A stretch of DNA of 49,619 bases from Terriglobia bacterium (GTDB lineage Bacteria > Acidobacteriota > Terriglobia > JAJPHL01): NCBI GenBank assembly GCA_021325275.1, contig JAJPHL010000060.1, positions 1 to 49,619 on the forward strand, read 5' to 3'. The notes beneath the pieces are model-generated. The model was given only the letters and a program-made list of their open reading frames with translations, did not search any database and was not told where the DNA came from. The position numbers and the translations under genes are program-made. Shown piece by piece: positions 42,017-49,619 of the stretch (its first letter is position 1; each line of letters starts with the position of its first letter).

Positions 42017-42441
42017 ACGAGACTCAGAACCTTGCGGATCCGATCCTTCTCGATACCGACGTTTTTTCCTATCTCATGAAGCCGGGCGACCCGCGCGGCG
42101 ATCCCTACCGCAGCCATGTGGCCCGGCGAATGAATGCAATCTCCCAAATCACATTGGGAGAGCTTCTGTTCGGCGCGGCTTGGCGGAACTGGAACGCCGC
42201 GCGGCTTGCTGATCTGCGGAGAAAATTGCGCGGCGTTGTCATTCTGCCGTTCGACTCCGAGGTCTGCGAAGACTACGCCAGGGTGAAAGTAGGAATTCTA
42301 TCTTCCGGTCGGGTCATGGCCGACAACGATCTTTGGATCGCCGCCACGGCCATCCGGTATTCCATTCCACTGCTATCTAACAACCGGAGACACTTTGAAG
42401 ACGTCCCCGGTTTGGTCCTGATCTCCGAAGCACCCGGGTAA
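42013..42441 (+). CDS. vapC: VapC-type PIN-domain toxin
   Basis: 142 residues from the GTG at 42013. PIN motifs: ILLDTDVFSYLMKP (first Asp), ISQITLGELLFGA (conserved Glu), VMADNDLWIAATAIRY (Asp pair) and LLSNNRRHFEDVPGL, matching VapC ribonucleases. The enzyme should cleave RNA, often tRNA, unless bound by the upstream antitoxin. The module lies inside the segment bounded by the two inverted ADOP copies. Confidence 0.85.
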   Translation: MNETQNLADPILLDTDVFSYLMKPGDPRGDPYRSHVARRMNAISQITLGELLFGAAWRNWNAARLADLRRKLRGVVILPFDSEVCEDYARVKVGILSSGRVMADNDLWIAATAIRYSIPLLSNNRRHFEDVPGLVLISEAPG

Positions 42442-42472
42442 GGGTGGTCCCTGCGGTGACTAGCAAGCTGAG

Positions 42473-43372
42473 TTACGAAACGTCCAACGTCATGACCGCC
42501 TCGATGATCGGCGTGACGTGGCCACCTACATGGATTCCCGCAACACCAGATTTGCCGTGGATCTCCACGTGCAGCAGGCTGCGACGCCCCATTTTCGTTC
42601 CTTGCTCATTGACAAACCTCGTGCCGGCCGCCTTCGATACCAGGCCGTGACGCATCATGAAGGTAGCGAGCGGCCCCGTCGAGCTCCCCGTTGCGGGGTC
42701 TTCCGGCACGCCGTACTCGGGTGCGAACATTCGCGAGTAGGCGCCCTCGGACGTCGGCGTAAATACGAAGACGCAGAAGGACTCGTCCTCCGTATCTTTC
42801 AAACTCCGTAAGCCCGCTAAATCAAGGCGTGCGCGATCGACCGCCGGTCGATCCTTCACGGCGACGATCACCGTTGGATTGCCGGCGCTCAGCAGTTGCG
42901 GCGAGACCTCCAGGAGATCGTGTGGCTCGAGTCCCAGCGCTCTCGCACAGAGCGAGCCGTCAAGATAGCGCCCTTCATGAATCGGAGGCGTCTGCAGCCA
43001 GATCAGCGGCTGCTCGCCGCGCTCGATTCGAAGCGCGACCGGGCCGATCTGTTCTTCGAGCAAAAATCCAGCCGTGCCACGCGCGACAATTTCCTCTTTC
43101 AACAACACAAACGCAGCGCCAACCGTGGGGTGTCCGGCAAAGGGCAACTCCTTGGCCGGCGTAAATATGCGCAGGCGAGCCGCGCAGTCTCCTCTGGTTG
43201 CGGGAAGCGCGAACGCGGTTTCCGTCAAGCGCAGTTCGGCGGCGATCTTCTGCATGGTGTCCTCGTCAAACTGCGACGCGTCCGGGAACACCGCCAGCGA
43301 GTTTCCGGTCAATGCCTCCGTCGTGAAGACGTCGACGACCGTGTAGGGGTAGGATCGTGTTCGAAACATCAC
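42473..43372 (-). CDS. PhzF-family isomerase/epimerase
   Basis: 299 residues. TVVDVFTTEALTGNSLAVF at the start, ETAFALP (with the catalytic Glu of PhzF), FAGHPTVGAAFVL and GVPEDPATGSSTGPLATFMM are signatures of the PhzF/DAP-epimerase-like fold. Family members isomerise small acids such as phenazine intermediates; the substrate here is unknown. The start overlaps the stop of RidA (ATGA), so it is the last gene of a DUF1330-RidA-PhzF operon that diverges from a MocR regulator. Confidence 0.88.
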   Translation of the reverse strand: MMFRTRSYPYTVVDVFTTEALTGNSLAVFPDASQFDEDTMQKIAAELRLTETAFALPATRGDCAARLRIFTPAKELPFAGHPTVGAAFVLLKEEIVARGTAGFLLEEQIGPVALRIERGEQPLIWLQTPPIHEGRYLDGSLCARALGLEPHDLLEVSPQLLSAGNPTVIVAVKDRPAVDRARLDLAGLRSLKDTEDESFCVFVFTPTSEGAYSRMFAPEYGVPEDPATGSSTGPLATFMMRHGLVSKAAGTRFVNEQGTKMGRRSLLHVEIHGKSGVAGIHVGGHVTPIIEAVMTLDVS

Positions 43373-43827
43373 TCCTCGACCTCCGCGATCAAGTCGATTT
43401 CCACACAGGACCCGAACGGCACTTGAGCTGCGCCAAACGCGCTTCGGGCGTGCATGCCGTTCTCGCCGAACACCTGGACCATCAGTTCCGACGCACCATT
43501 GGCCACTAGGTGCTGTTCGGTAAATGTCGGCGCGCTATTTACCAGGAACATCAACTTGACGATCCGCTTGATCTTGTTCAGATCGCCGACGGCTAGGTTT
43601 AGTGTCGCCAATAAATCGATGGCGACCCCTCGCGAGGCTTTGATTCCCTGCTCGGTCGTGACATTAAGGCCGAGCTGTCCGACCCACGGTTTTCCGTTCT
43701 CCTTGGCAATATGCCCTGACACGAAGATCAGATTGCCGCTACGGACAAAGGGGACGAAGACTGCCACCGGCGGCGTAACTTCGGGCAGCACAATCCCCAG
43801 CGCTGCGATTTTTTCGTATATAGACAC
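43369..43827 (-). CDS. RidA-family protein (YjgF-like)
   Basis: 152 residues of the YjgF/YER057c/UK114 family: PPVAVFVPFVRSGNLIFVSGH, ASRGVAIDLLATLNLAVGDLNKIKRIVKLM, FTEQHLVANGASELMVQVFGENGMHARSA with the arginine, and ending VPFGSCVEIDLIAEV. RidA-type enzymes hydrolyse reactive enamines/imines formed by PLP enzymes. The conserved Arg is in HARSA (residue ~130). Placement with a PhzF protein and a PLP-binding MocR regulator suggests handling of an amino acid derivative. Confidence 0.88.
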   Translation of the reverse strand: MSIYEKIAALGIVLPEVTPPVAVFVPFVRSGNLIFVSGHIAKENGKPWVGQLGLNVTTEQGIKASRGVAIDLLATLNLAVGDLNKIKRIVKLMFLVNSAPTFTEQHLVANGASELMVQVFGENGMHARSAFGAAQVPFGSCVEIDLIAEVEE

Positions 43828-43871
43828 GCGTCTCTCCTTCCGGAATGTTTTTTCTATGGGCGACCGCCAGC

Positions 43872-44276
43872 TTAGGGAAGCGGCAATCCTTCCGCCAGAT
43901 AAAGGCGGCTCACGGATGCGCCAAGGCGGATCGGTTTGATTTTTTGATAGGCCGGTGAACGATACCAGCCAAGAGCCTTCTCCGCGCTGTCGAACGCGAT
44001 CACGACAATTCTCTTGGGCGGGTCGCCTTCGAGAGCCTGCGCCGTGGCGGTACGAACGACATAGTGATAATGCCCTTCGAACGGAGCCATCGTTTCCGCA
44101 ACCTTATCTGCGTATTCCTGAAACGCGACACGGTCCGTTACCTCGACTTCCGCAATCAGGTAGGCGGGCGGCGGCGTTTTGGGCTGCTGCGCGTGGATCA
44201 CGACGCCGCCCGCGGCGCCGATCGAGATGCCGGCGCCGATGCCAACGACGATCGCGAATGCCAGTTTGTGTTTCAT
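43872..44276 (-). CDS. Secreted DUF1330 protein
   Basis: 134 residues from MKHKLAF (ATG at 44276); an ATG six codons upstream is possible. The N-terminus is a signal peptide or anchor (AIVVGIGAGISIGAAGGVVIHAQ). The domain AYLIAEVEVTDRVAFQEYADK, RIVVIAFDSAEKALGWYRSPAYQKI matches DUF1330, a dimeric ferredoxin-like fold of unknown activity. It is the first gene of the operon, 100 bases from the divergent MocR gene. Confidence 0.85.
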   Translation of the reverse strand: MKHKLAFAIVVGIGAGISIGAAGGVVIHAQQPKTPPPAYLIAEVEVTDRVAFQEYADKVAETMAPFEGHYHYVVRTATAQALEGDPPKRIVVIAFDSAEKALGWYRSPAYQKIKPIRLGASVSRLYLAEGLPLP

Positions 44277-44359
44277 TTGCTGGAGTCCTTCCATTCACTT
44301 TCAGTCATAGGATAGGTCGCGCTTGCGTTGGAGTACAGCAACAGAACATGAAGATTATG

Positions 44360-44394
44360 ACCATAACAGTTTCACCGCAATAATCTGTTATGGT
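44360..44394. promoter_or_regulatory. 10-bp inverted repeat, candidate MocR operator
   Basis: Perfect arms ACCATAACAG (44360-44369) and CTGTTATGGT (44385-44394) with a 15-nt spacer. The right arm abuts the MocR start codon at 44395, and the site also lies ~85 bases upstream of the DUF1330 operon. An operator for autoregulation and for the divergent operon is likely; the ATG directly at its edge hints at a leaderless or tightly repressed transcript. Confidence 0.55.
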
Positions 44395-45852
44395 ATGCGT
44401 ATGCCCATGAATGCGCCAAGCCATGCCGCGCGAAGCAGCGCCCCGCTCTACGTCAGGATCGCCGAAACTTTCACGCGGCACGTAGCCAACGGCGTTCTCA
44501 GACCCGGAGACCGTGTGCCGTCGCTGCGAAAGCTCAGCGATGAACAAGGCGTGAGTCTTTCGACGGCGCTCCAGGCGTATTTGTGGCTGGAGAATCGCGG
44601 TTATCTGGAAGCGCGTCCTCAATCGGGCTTTTACATTCGCACGCCGTACGCGAAACTGATTCCCGAACCGCAAGTCGAGATCGGCCAAAGCCAGCCAACG
44701 GCGATGGGATTCAACGCCGTGCTGGAAGAGGTCATTCGCAGCGCCAACGATCCCGCATACATTCCCTTTGGCGCGGGATGCGCGAGTGCGGAACTATTTC
44801 CGCATCGCAAACTGAACTTGATCATGCGGCGAATTCTGCGCCGCAAGGCCATGCATAGCGGCTATTACACCTTTCCGCCGGGCATCGAGGCATTCCGCCG
44901 GCAAATCGCCAGACGGGCCTTGGCGATGCGCTGTGAAGTTTCGCCCAGTGACATCGTCGTCACCGGGGGAGCTCTGGAGTCGATTCACTTGAGTCTTCGC
45001 GCGGTTGCCAAGCCCGGCGACGTCATCGCGGTGGAGAGTCCGCTGTACTTCGGCATTTTGAATAACGTCGCGTCTCTCAACATGAAGACCATCGAAATTC
45101 CTACGCATCCTCAGCGAGGAATGGATCTGGAGCATTTGGAACGAGCCATCCGCAAACACCACATCAAAGCCTGTATCACCGTGAGCAACGGCCACAATCC
45201 GCTCGGATACGTCTTACCGGATGAGTGTAAGCGAGCGTTAGTGGATTTGACGAGCCGGGCCAACGTGGCAGTGATCGAGGACGATCTATACGGCGATCTC
45301 ACTTTCGATGCGCCGCGCCCGTTGACGGCAAAATCGTTCGACCGCAAGGGTCTCGTGCTGCTCTGCTCGTCTTTTTCGAAGACTCTGTCGCCTGGATACC
45401 GCGTCGGCTGGGTTCTGCCGGGACGGTTTCAGGCCGAGGTCGAACGGCTGAAGCTCGCGACGAACGTCGGGGCGCCTTCGTTGCCGCAGTTCGTTATTGC
45501 GGAGTTTCTGGAGTCGGGCAGCTATGACCGTCACGTCCGCCGCCTGCGCGCAACTTTTGCCTGTCAGGTGGAGAACGTGCGTCAAGCCGTCGCCAAGTAT
45601 TTTCCGCCGGGCACGCGCATCAGCAGGCCGGCGGGCGGCCACATGCTATGGATCGAATTGCCGCCCGAAGTCGATGGTCTGAAGCTGCATCGAGCCGCAT
45701 TGTTCGAACGCATCAGCATTTCGCCGTGAGTGCTGTTCTCCGCGACAGGCCGGTACAAAAACTGCATTCGAATCAATTGCGGCCACGTCTGGACCAAGAC
45801 GCACGACCAAGCTCTGCTGACGCTGGGCCGCCTTTGCGAGAGGCAGCACTAG
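44395..45852 (+). pseudogene. MocR/GntR-type PLP-dependent regulator, interrupted by in-frame TGA
   Basis: The intact part is 444 residues (44395-45729; starts at 44401 or 44407 are also possible). An N-terminal GntR wHTH (PLYVRIAETFTRH, PGDRVPSLRKLSDEQGVS) precedes an aminotransferase-like domain with VTGGALESIHLSLRA, NGHNPLGYVLP, EDDLYGDL and the PLP lysine in SSFSKTLSPGYRVGW. It ends at ...RISISP followed by TGA (45727-45729), where family members continue with Gly and a conserved tail. The same frame after the TGA encodes that tail (VLFSATGRYKNCIRINCGH...TLGRL) up to TAG at 45850-45852. One base change (GGA to TGA) or a sequencing error explains it. The tail helps build the PLP domain, so function may be lost. 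Confidence 0.8.
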
Positions 45853-45859
45853 TCACAAG

Positions 45860-45900
45860 CTCATCTGTTTTGGCCTTCAATCGAAATTCTTAACCTGTAC
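45860..45900 (+). repeat. CTGTAC-box repeat, diverged copy
   Basis: Reads CTCATCTGTTTTGGCC at the start and ACCTGTAC at the end, roughly three quarters identical to 46578-46619 with a one-base gap. It lies between two converging gene ends and precedes no gene, so it may be a relict of an earlier arrangement. Confidence 0.5.
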
Positions 45901-45911
45901 TGACACGCCGT

Positions 45912-46436
45912 CTACTTCGACCATGGCGGCACGACGCCGTTCGAGCGTGCGTACGCGATCGACTGCCCGAGGTGCTCATGCTGGTCTCCGAAGAGGTATC
46001 GAATCGCGCCTTCTTTTGTCATGTCCTTGCCAAACACCTTGACCGGCGCCTTCAGATCGGCGTCCGAGAGTCCGGCGATCGTCTTCTGCAGGTTGGCGTA
46101 GGAGGTCTTTAACGCCTCTTGCAGTTTCTCAGGGTCGGTAATCGGCGCGGGCCGTTCGCCCGTTGCGCCTGTCAGCGTTCTGGCGAGATAGCCGTTCTCC
46201 ATCACAATGAGATTGAATACGTCACCCACGGAACGCACTCCCTGACCGGGCTTCCAATCATATTTCCCCGCCATCACTCGCGCCAGTCCAGTGAATTTGT
46301 CGGAGAGCGTCCCGGCTTCTTGGGAAAGGGCCGCCTGCACCGACGGTGCCGCAGGTTGAGCTTGCGACGGAGTAGCACTCACCGCGGTGATAAGGGCGAG
46401 CGCGGACACCACACATGCAATTCGAATCGTTCTCAT
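45912..46436 (-). CDS. Secreted DinB-fold protein
   Basis: 174 residues from the ATG at 46436 (MRTIRIACVV); the frame extends 20 codons upstream, but that would hide the signal peptide. Signal peptide residues 1-25 end ...SATPSQAQPA. The body has the DinB four-helix pattern with SVGDVFNLIVMENGYLAR and LFGDQHEHLGQSIAYAR, the latter giving the His pair (DQHEHLGQ). Exported DinB proteins are common in Acidobacteria; activity is unknown. It diverges from the second ADOP permease across a 240-bp region with the CTGTAC-box repeat. Confidence 0.82.
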   Translation of the reverse strand: MRTIRIACVVSALALITAVSATPSQAQPAAPSVQAALSQEAGTLSDKFTGLARVMAGKYDWKPGQGVRSVGDVFNLIVMENGYLARTLTGATGERPAPITDPEKLQEALKTSYANLQKTIAGLSDADLKAPVKVFGKDMTKEGAIRYLFGDQHEHLGQSIAYARSNGVVPPWSK

Positions 46437-46577
46437 AGCGAAAATCCTCTCGTGTTTTTCTGTCCAGCGAATCTTCAAAATATCAGGTTCGCGCAACTGG
46501 TCGGATCTGTACAGAGTCAGATTACATCAATCTTAACCAGCACACTTTGTAAGGCGTACTACTCCTAGACACGAAGC

Positions 46578-46619
46578 CTCATCTGTACTGGTCATTCGAT
46601 CGCAATTCTGCATCTGTAC
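46578..46619 (+). repeat. 42-nt CTGTAC-box repeat, copy 2
   Basis: Two exact CATCTGTACT-type boxes (46580-46589 and 46611-46620) lie 31 bases apart, about three helical turns, 60-100 bases upstream of the ADOP copy 2 start. The spacing and position suit a regulator binding to direct repeats. Confidence 0.6.
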
Positions 46620-46676
46620 TCTAAAACGATTCCAGCGTAGCATCGCTTTCACTACGAAGTTTGAAAGGAGATCGCT

Positions 46677-49169
46677 ATGGAGACGGCTGGTTGGATCGAT
46701 GCACTTAGAAAGGACTTCCGCTTCGCTTTGAGAACCATGTGGAAGTCGCCGCGCATCACGGCGACCGTGTTGCTCACCTTGGCGCTAGGGATCGGCGCCA
46801 ATACGGCGATCTTCAGCGTCGTGAACGCGGCACTTTTGCGGCCGCTCCCGTTTCATGATCCCGAGCAATTGGTCACGTTGCACGCCGACCTGCGAGGGTT
46901 GGGCGCGAAGAGCGTCGGCTTTTCCGCTCCGGAGTTCGACGACCTGCGGGATCGCGCCGGCGTTTTCTCGGCCGTCTCGGTGATCTGGCAAGGACCGGCC
47001 AACTTGACCGGAGGCGAGCATCCCGAGCGATTGGAGTTTCTGGCCGTCAGTCCCAATTATTTCGGTATTCTCGGAGCGCGCCCGCAACTCGGCCGCCTGT
47101 TCGACGCGGGCGACACCGCGCCCGGATTCGCCGATGTCGTGGTGATCACCGATGGCCTGTGGCACCGCGAGTTCGGAGGAGAACGCTCGATCCTCGGCCA
47201 TCAGATGCGGCTCGACACCGATTTGTACACCATCGTGGGCGTGCTTCCGCCGGACTTTCGGAGTCCCTCGTCGGCCGGAGCCGGTCCGGTGGACATGTAC
47301 ATTACCGCGGGCTTTCGCGCCGATCCATTTCCGCCGGCACAGCGTAGCGCGCGATTTCTACCGGGCATCATCGGCCGGTTGAAACCGGGGATGACGCTGG
47401 CCCAGGCACAAGCACAGTTGGACACCTTCAGTGATTCGCTGCGCCGCGACTATGGCGGCGACTATCCGGCCGGCGCGGGCTGGACGCTGTCCATGACTCC
47501 GTTGAAGGAAGTCGTGGTGGGCAACACGCGGACGCTGTTGATTTCGCTCCTGCTGGCGGTCGCGTTCATTCTGTTGATCGCCTGTGTGAATGTCGCGAAT
47601 CTTCTGTTGGCCAGCGCGTCGGCGCGGCAACGGGAGATCGCGGTGCGCCTGGCGTTGGGCGCAAGCCGCGCGAGAATTGTCCGGCAACTGCTGACGGAAT
47701 CGGCGGTTCTGAGTCTATTGTCGGCCGCGGTTGGCGTCGGCGTGGCGACGCTCGGCTTGCGGTCGCTGATCGCCTTGTTGCCATCGCAACTGCCGCGCCT
47801 CAACGACATTCATGTCGATGCGCGCGTGCTAGCCTTTTCTCTCACGCTTTCCTTGCTCACCACCGTGCTCTTCGGACTGGTGTTGGCGTTTCAAGCCGGA
47901 AAAGTGGAACCATCGATTTCCGGATTACGCGAGCGCGGCAGTTCCGGATCGCGCCAGGACAGCAAGGTCCGCCAGGTGCTGATTGGCGCGGAAGTCGCGT
48001 TGTCGTTGATGCTTTTGGTCGGCGCGGGAGTGTTATTGCGGACGTTCTGGAATCTTCTGCAAGTGAATCCAGGATTCAACGCGCAGCATTTGGTCGCGGG
48101 AAGCGTCTGGTTGCCGAACCCCAATGATCCCAAGGCCGACATTTACGCCAAGCTTGAAGCGCGCACCGCACTCATCCGCGAGTCGGTGCGGCGCCTTCGC
48201 GCGGTGCCCGGCGTGGAGAACGCGGCATTCTCCAGCGTGGTTCCTCTGCAGGGCGTGCTCCTCCAAAACGGATACCGCGTGGAAGGCGCTCCCGAGAACG
48301 GCGACGCTCCCACAGCGATCCCGGTATCCGTGACGCCGGAGTTCTTTCAGACCATCGGCGCGCCGCTGGTTAGCGGACGCGTGATTCAGGATACCGATGA
48401 CCAGAAAGCGCCCTTAGTCGTGCTGGTCGATGAGGCTGCGGCGCGTCATTTTTGGGGCGCACAGGATCCCATTGGAAAGCGGCTTCGCGCCACGCGCACC
48501 GTCCGCAGAGGCATCGAGCAGCCGACGCCTTGGTTTACGGTGGTGGGCGTGGTCGGTAACGTGAAGTTGGCCAGCCTGGATGAAAAGGACGTGCCGCACG
48601 TTTATACCAGCTTGTACCAAACCTCTGGACGGCGCCTCGGCGTGTTAGTTCGCGCCACCGGAGATCGCGCTATGCTCAGCCGGGCCGTGCCGCACGAAAT
48701 TCAGTCGGTGGATCCTAACCTGCCGTTATCGCCGATCGTCGAAATGACCGAACTCATGCGCGACGGCGTGGGCGATCGCCGCTTCGCGGCCTCGTTGCTG
48801 GCGTGCTTCGCCGTGGTGGCGCTATTGCTGATGAGCATCGGAGTGTACGGCGTCGCGTCGTACGCGATCGTGCGCCGCGAAAAAGAAATCGGCATTCGAT
48901 CCGCCCTGGGAGCGACGCCCGGCCAATTGGTGCAAATGGTTTTGCGCGAGGGCATGGTTCCGATTCTGGTGGGGCTGGCGGCGGGAGCGGCCGGAGCCGC
49001 GCTTTCCGGCCAACTGCTCGCCGCGCTGCTGTTTGAGGTGCGCTCCACAGACGCGAGCGTCTTCACGACGGCGGGAGTCACGCTCGCGGCGATCGGCATT
49101 CTGGCCAACTATCTGCCGGCCCGTCGCGCGGGACGCGTGGACCCCATTACGGCCTTGCGAATCGAATAA
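46677..49169 (+). CDS. ADOP-type orphan ABC permease (MacB/FtsX fold), copy 2
   Basis: 830 residues from the ATG at 46677 (AAAGGAGATCGCT upstream). It opens with a short leader, GWIDALRKDFRFALRTMWKSP, then the same helix/periplasmic/helix design as copy 1, ending PARRAGRVDPITALRIE. Most of the sequence is identical to copy 1 residue for residue, with scattered changes (for example fewer residues around TSLYQTSGRRLGV), so the duplication is recent or kept similar by gene conversion. No ATPase gene is adjacent. The intact leader makes this the likely functional ancestor form. Confidence 0.9.
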   Translation: METAGWIDALRKDFRFALRTMWKSPRITATVLLTLALGIGANTAIFSVVNAALLRPLPFHDPEQLVTLHADLRGLGAKSVGFSAPEFDDLRDRAGVFSAVSVIWQGPANLTGGEHPERLEFLAVSPNYFGILGARPQLGRLFDAGDTAPGFADVVVITDGLWHREFGGERSILGHQMRLDTDLYTIVGVLPPDFRSPSSAGAGPVDMYITAGFRADPFPPAQRSARFLPGIIGRLKPGMTLAQAQAQLDTFSDSLRRDYGGDYPAGAGWTLSMTPLKEVVVGNTRTLLISLLLAVAFILLIACVNVANLLLASASARQREIAVRLALGASRARIVRQLLTESAVLSLLSAAVGVGVATLGLRSLIALLPSQLPRLNDIHVDARVLAFSLTLSLLTTVLFGLVLAFQAGKVEPSISGLRERGSSGSRQDSKVRQVLIGAEVALSLMLLVGAGVLLRTFWNLLQVNPGFNAQHLVAGSVWLPNPNDPKADIYAKLEARTALIRESVRRLRAVPGVENAAFSSVVPLQGVLLQNGYRVEGAPENGDAPTAIPVSVTPEFFQTIGAPLVSGRVIQDTDDQKAPLVVLVDEAAARHFWGAQDPIGKRLRATRTVRRGIEQPTPWFTVVGVVGNVKLASLDEKDVPHVYTSLYQTSGRRLGVLVRATGDRAMLSRAVPHEIQSVDPNLPLSPIVEMTELMRDGVGDRRFAASLLACFAVVALLLMSIGVYGVASYAIVRREKEIGIRSALGATPGQLVQMVLREGMVPILVGLAAGAAGAALSGQLLAALLFEVRSTDASVFTTAGVTLAAIGILANYLPARRAGRVDPITALRIE

Positions 49170-49242
49170 CGATGTGACAAAAAACCACTCAGCGGTACTC
49201 TGAAACGCGTTCATCGCGCGAACTGCGCCTGGGAGAGGACCA

Positions 49243-49619
49243 ATGACAGAGACGTTCGAAGCATACCGAACTCGAGTCCTAAGCTATCTTGGCGATGAGG
49301 AGCCCATCGGTGTCCAACACGCCACCCCATCGCGGCTCGATCGGTGTCTGCGCGATGTCGCGACCGAGGAATTGATCCGGCGTCCTGCCCCTGAAAAGTG
49401 GTCCATCACCGAGATCGTAGCGCACTTGGCGGACGCGGAGCTGGCGATGGGGTGGCGATTGCGAAACATGTTGGCGAATCCGGGCGTGGCCTTAACGTGG
49501 TGGGATCAGGACGCATGGGCGGAGCGCTTGGGTTACGCGCAGCAAGATGCGAGCCTTTCGGCAGGCGTCTTTCGGGCGCTGCGCGAGAGCAACCTGCGAC
49601 TGTTGGAGTCGGTCCCGCG
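49243..49619 (+). CDS. DinB-fold protein, 3' end outside window
   Basis: The ATG at 49243 (GGGAGAGGACC upstream) opens a frame of 125 codons that runs off the window end. Residues such as RRPAPEKWSITEIVAHLADAE (about 45-65) match the first helix pair of DinB proteins with the metal-binding His, and WDQDAWAERLGY follows in the usual place. The second His pair would lie beyond the edge. It follows ADOP copy 2 by 73 bases on the same strand. Confidence 0.75.
   Translation, partial: MTETFEAYRTRVLSYLGDEEPIGVQHATPSRLDRCLRDVATEELIRRPAPEKWSITEIVAHLADAELAMGWRLRNMLANPGVALTWWDQDAWAERLGYAQQDASLSAGVFRALRESNLRLLESVP

Larger units (their letters stand above)
46578..49177 (+). repeat. Large inverted repeat, arm 2 (ADOP permease and its promoter)
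   Basis: Counterpart of 38946-41653 on the other strand. Similarity starts at CTCATCTGTAC and stops at CGATGTGA just after the permease stop. This arm carries the better preserved start region. Confidence 0.8.

Noticed and set aside
1-49619. tRNA or rRNA genes
   Set aside because: No cloverleaf-like or ribosomal stretch was recognised by eye; a dedicated RNA search would be needed to exclude a tRNA.

Overview
The window looks like a chromosomal contig from an acidobacterium, probably of the Solibacter/Bryobacter type. The evidence is a ~1090-residue TonB-dependent receptor with an N-terminal carboxypeptidase-regulatory-like domain, two orphan ADOP-type FtsX/MacB permeases, a regulator with a winged helix followed by one membrane helix, and several DinB-fold proteins. 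The assignment rests on recalled family patterns, not a database search.

Layout. (1) 1-7.25 kb: an RHS polymorphic-toxin locus. It holds the 3' part of an RHS gene with an HEIGH metalloprotease-like tip, a putative membrane immunity protein, small unknown genes including two paralogues and a duplicated 38-nt repeat, and an RHS remnant. (2) 7.2-14.9 kb, minus strand: a nutrient-uptake block with a VOC protein, TonB receptor, LTXXQ-like secreted protein, PQQ-like/EF-hand protein and an MFS transporter of the hexuronate type. (3) 15.1-19.0 kb: wHTH regulator, Spy-like protein, TIM-barrel isomerase/epimerase-like protein and alginate-lyase-like protein. (4) 19.3-38.3 kb: a sterol biosynthesis and export island, the main discovery. 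(5) 38.3-49.6 kb: DinB proteins, two ADOP permeases forming a ~2.6-kb inverted repeat, a VapBC-type pair, a PhzF-RidA-DUF1330 operon and a divergent MocR regulator interrupted by an in-frame TGA.

The sterol island. Squalene monooxygenase, oxidosqualene cyclase (DCTAE motif) and CYP51 lie in one translationally coupled operon (32.1-36.8 kb). A C14/C7-type sterol reductase, an ERG2/sigma-1-receptor-like C8 isomerase, a Rieske oxygenase, a geranylgeranyl-reductase-like flavoprotein, one canonical sterol C24-methyltransferase and one divergent SMT-like methyltransferase supply candidate tailoring steps. A B12-binding radical-SAM protein resembling the hopanoid C2-methylase HpnP sits beside the canonical SMT. 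A DevB-DevC-DevA(GAF)-TolC exporter is interleaved with these genes. The sequence predicts a bacterium that makes a 14-demethylated, probably side-chain-alkylated sterol, possibly with an extra methyl placed by radical chemistry, and moves it to or across the outer membrane. Squalene synthase, a C4-decarboxylating dehydrogenase/3-ketoreductase, a C5-desaturase and a DHCR24-type reductase are not in the window.

Repeats of note: two ~90-bp double-palindromic elements in opposite orientation bracket the SMT/radical-SAM pair, and a ~42-nt CTGTAC-containing repeat occurs three times around the ADOP/MocR genes.
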